Assembly: GCF_014805625.2 (NCBI RefSeq)
Contig: NW_023998414.1
Coordinates: forward strand, 29,570,772 to 29,634,771
Reading direction: 5' to 3'
Source: Glossina fuscipes
Taxonomy: Eukaryota; Arthropoda; Insecta; Diptera; Glossinidae
Length of the DNA stretch: 64,000 nucleotides
Numbering within the stretch: position 1 is the first letter of the stretch; the number at the start of each line of letters is the position of its first letter. Positions 61,461 to 64,000 of the stretch are shown here, in pieces. The notes under the pieces were generated by a model. That model saw only the letters and a program-made list of their open reading frames with translations, made no database searches and was not told the origin of the DNA. A program made the position numbers and the translations under genes.

Positions 61461-62098
61461 ATAAGTTCGTAGAAAATTTATTTGGTCTCATTTTTCCTTT
61501 AAGCATTTTGTACATGTTTGCATTAATGGACTTTCTTTTGTTTAAAATTTGTATCGGGTTTGAGAAATTGTGTGGTGTGCTGATATGAAACTTTTACCTT
61601 TAAATACTTTTGCCTTCCTATTTGTTTATGTCGAATAGAGTATACTGAAGTATTGATGTATATAAATATGTGTAGACACTTTTACACTTCTACACATATA
61701 TATATATATATGCATGTATGTATATATGTATTTAAATGTGTGTGCGTATGCATGTTTGTTTGCGTCTGAGTAAAATTAGAGATAAGTGAGCAAAAAGCTT
61801 GTAGATTATGGTAGTATCTGGTTATGGTTTTTCCGTATAGTGCCATAGTTGGAGCACATCTATTCATGTGGCTGTTAACTGTTGAATATTAATGTAAATT
61901 ATACTTCTGTGCATAACAGTAGACCAGAAAACCTCTTTACCAACCTAAACAGACGCATATATAAACACTTTAGCACGTAAAACACACAAAGGCACACACG
62001 CGCTAGCACATGCATGCAGTAATACACGCACTTACTCTTACGAATCGTTTATGACTCATGTCTGCATATCGTAATAAAATAATCTTATGCACATACGT

Positions 62099-62129
<31 letters not shown>
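62099..62129. repeat. (TA)n microsatellite
   Basis: About 15 TA units. Confidence 0.9.
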
Positions 62130-62131
<2 letters not shown>

Positions 62132-62639
62132 TATGAAAAAGTTGAAGAATTTTTATTCTAAAAATTTTAAATCTGAAAAATAATTTATCAAATATTATAT
62201 ATATATGTATATGTAAATTATTCAAGATTAAAATAATCTAATTAAAGGCAAGCCTTTAATTGCCCTTACGGAACTATGATAATTTTTAAATTCTATCCGT
62301 GTACACAATACTCGCTCTATATAAAGCGACGCTCTTTAAATGCTTATCTCATTTTCCTTCTCACTAAAGAAGCAACAGGAACCTAAGGGAATGTGTTTGT
62401 ATGAGTATCCTATAAGACTTCATTCATTTAGAGATTATAATAAGAAAATCGATGAACAAATATCGCGTCGTTCAACTCGAATCTCCAAAATATATTCATA
62501 AAATAGGCAATCAACTTGCTCAACTTACTATTTTACTAATACTACTGCAATGACGACTGTATGTTGTAAGCTTCCGTAATAACTATCTCCGTGTTTACAT
62601 AGGAACGGAGCATTCTCTGAGTGGTTAGTTAGTATTAGT

Positions 62640-63480
62640 GTTGTATGTGGGAATATATATGTTGCGACTTGAAATATCTAAATTCATCACGCCCATGCCC
62701 CTACGCCATCAGTTTCCCGACTCTTATAAATTCCATCATCTTCTTTCGTTCGGCCCATCATACAGTGTCTGACACTATAAAGTGCTCGCCAAACATCTGG
62801 TACATCTGCAAACGGCCTAGCATTCACATTTCCTTGCCAGAATCTGCATGAATCGGTATCAGAGATATTCATGCTTTTCAAGTGATACCTGAGCACGTTC
62901 CGATTCGTGTGGAAGCCGGTGACCAAACGAAGCTCGTTTCCTTTTAACTCTTACAGATTGTGTGCTCTACCCGGAAATCTTATAAAGTTTTTCGTTTGCC
63001 GTTGTTTTGCGTTTTGCTTCGAATCGCAATTCGGTTTCCTCTCTGCCGGTTACTATAGCAGCCTCTAAATACATCTTCTTGATACGCTACGGCCTGTAGT
63101 GTTGTTCCAAGCCTATCATGGGCGCTTTTATATTGCATTCAATACCCGAATAGTTTCGCTTGTTCAAGATTTGAAGGCCTAGGTATTGTTGTTTGTCCAG
63201 TCGGGATCTTTAAGGCGGCTTGGCCGTTGGAGTGAATGTAGATCAGCTCTCTCCTGCATTGCCTTCTCAGGGATTAGGAAGCGCATGCGGGCAGAATGCA
63301 CGAACTTCGGCTTGGAATACAGAGAGAACGTATTCCAGTGGTATGGCGTTTTCCAAGCTTAGGTCGCATACACTATATCTAATTTTGTCACTTTCCCCAT
63401 TTTTGAATCGTTCTCTGAGGGGTTCGGAATATGAAAACAACATATATACATATATCGCTTGTCGGTCCATCTGTCCATTT
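62640..63480 (-). pseudogene. Decayed non-LTR retrotransposon: RNase H and C-terminal tail
   Basis: The stretch is clearly richer in G+C than its flanks. Read on the minus strand in shifting frames it gives, in the right order, pieces of the RNase H domain and C-terminus found in LINE ORF2 proteins of the I/Jockey-like groups. SLENAIPLEYVLSVFQAEV (about 63303-63358) fits the strand ending in VFQAEVxAI. IYIHSNGQAALK (63209-63243) fits IYSDSQAALKAL, with the catalytic Asp changed to Asn. ELRLVTGFHTNRNVLRYHL and SDTDSCRFW (about 62825-62940) fit the LxTGHxxLxxHL...CRxC tail. LGRLQMYQMFGEHF (about 62770-62816) fits LxRLRxxxxG. The Cys-His cluster between the last two is deleted, and at least two frameshifts and several stops occur. 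The copy is dead and 5'-truncated; the reverse transcriptase itself is not visible. The clade is a judgement from memory of family motifs. Confidence 0.78.
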
Positions 63481-64000
63481 GCTAAGATCGCAATCGTGAT
63501 TTTAAAATAATATCTAAGTCAATAAACTCTATCTAATGCGCATCATTACCATTACAGCCAAGCTGGTTTTAGAGATCAAATAAAAAAAGTCATAGATTCC
63601 GTTAACAATGAAAAACTAATTCCGAAAATGAGAGATTTAGCCTTCAGTGTTCTCCGTCCATGATAATAATCTCTCTCATTCATTATATTGCTGTTAGTTC
63701 AAGTACATTGCACTGGTGGTGCGATTACCATGGTAAACCGTGCACATAAATGTCGCACTCTTATAGTAGCTTACTAGCGTTACTAAACGGACATTAAGTG
63801 TTTGCAAATGTTTAAAAAGTGCTCATCAGGAACCCCGAATAATATCTCGTTCGCTTTCGCTTTCGCTTTCGCTGTCATAATTGCTGCTTCGCGTTCTTGT
63901 GAAATGAAAAATAAATATTTTATTTCGGAAAAATGAAAGTTTAGTTTTTAAATTCGTTCATATTTTATTTCCCTAGATTACATGCAAAATATAATGTCGG
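63481..64000. other. AT-rich noncoding end of window
   Basis: No gene seen. Holds the CGCTTT tandem at 63850-63873. GTCGGTCCATCTGTCC at about 63460 could be a scrap of a minus-strand DINE-like repeat next to the LINE relic. Confidence 0.5.
63850..63873. repeat. (CGCTTT)n hexamer tandem
   Basis: Nearly four perfect units, starting TCGCTTTCGC and ending GCTG. Confidence 0.88.

Larger units (their letters stand above)
53338..62639. other. AT-rich noncoding stretch with simple repeats
   Basis: No supported gene. Open frames at 55841-56381 (both strands, up to 171 codons) come from CTTTT, TTG and poly-T repeats. The 96-codon minus-strand frame at 59668-59958 has ordinary composition but no domain I recognise. 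Also present are TA runs (54554-54576, 54650-54680, 55958-55977, 58184-58201, 62099-62129), GT (55550-55570), A/T homopolymers, the CCT run at 58629-58664 and the G-rich tract at 60150-60166. Confidence 0.55.

Noticed and set aside
61938..61954. ACCAACCTAA as right end of the mariner element
   Set aside because: About 32 kb from the left end at 29736, match limited to a few bases, no TA in the expected place.
1..64000. CRISPR arrays, prokaryotic operons, phage or defence systems
   Set aside because: Nothing resembles regularly spaced repeats with unique spacers, ribosome binding sites or prokaryotic gene packing; all signs are of a eukaryotic intergenic or intronic region.

Overview
The window is AT-rich eukaryotic DNA, most likely from a higher fly (Diptera, perhaps a tephritid or similar). 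This is inferred from composition, the very dense microsatellites and long pure A/T runs, and the repeat types: INE-1/DINE-1-like elements, a mariner relic, a LINE RNase H tail and a tRNA-derived SINE. I found no host protein-coding gene, rRNA or functional tRNA that I can support. Every open frame is short, low in complexity or made by simple repeats, so the window reads as an intergenic desert or the inside of a very large intron.

Layout. 1-3.8 kb is plain AT-rich DNA with a TAATTA-type palindrome at 3163-3184. 3799-4448 is a foldback element whose two halves are inverted copies. Two related families of short DINE-1-like repeats (called A and B here) are scattered over the window. A copies lie near 4.8-5.05, 11.4-11.7, 32.75-33.55 and 41.3-41.9 kb. 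B copies lie near 7.36-7.65 (-), 7.9-8.4 (-), 36.7-37.4, 42.1-42.5, 50.5-51.05 (-) and 52.5-53.3 kb. Two copies of a tRNA-derived SINE with a (TAA)n tail lie at 15513-15698 and 22239-22410; the first has a perfect 13-bp target-site duplication. A mariner-like end (29.74 kb) and a broken mariner transposase N-terminus (30.59-30.81 kb) follow. An assembly gap of 100 N sits inside a (TAG)n microsatellite at 39.9-40.07 kb. The right end holds a decayed non-LTR retrotransposon RNase H/C-terminal region on the minus strand (62.64-63.48 kb).

No gene network can be described because no working gene is visible. The most informative parts are the mobile elements, several strong hairpins (27.14-27.21, 10.96, 39.77-39.83 kb), and two less AT-rich islands (23.43-23.79 and 28.34-28.75 kb) that are the best places to look for an exon, promoter or enhancer.
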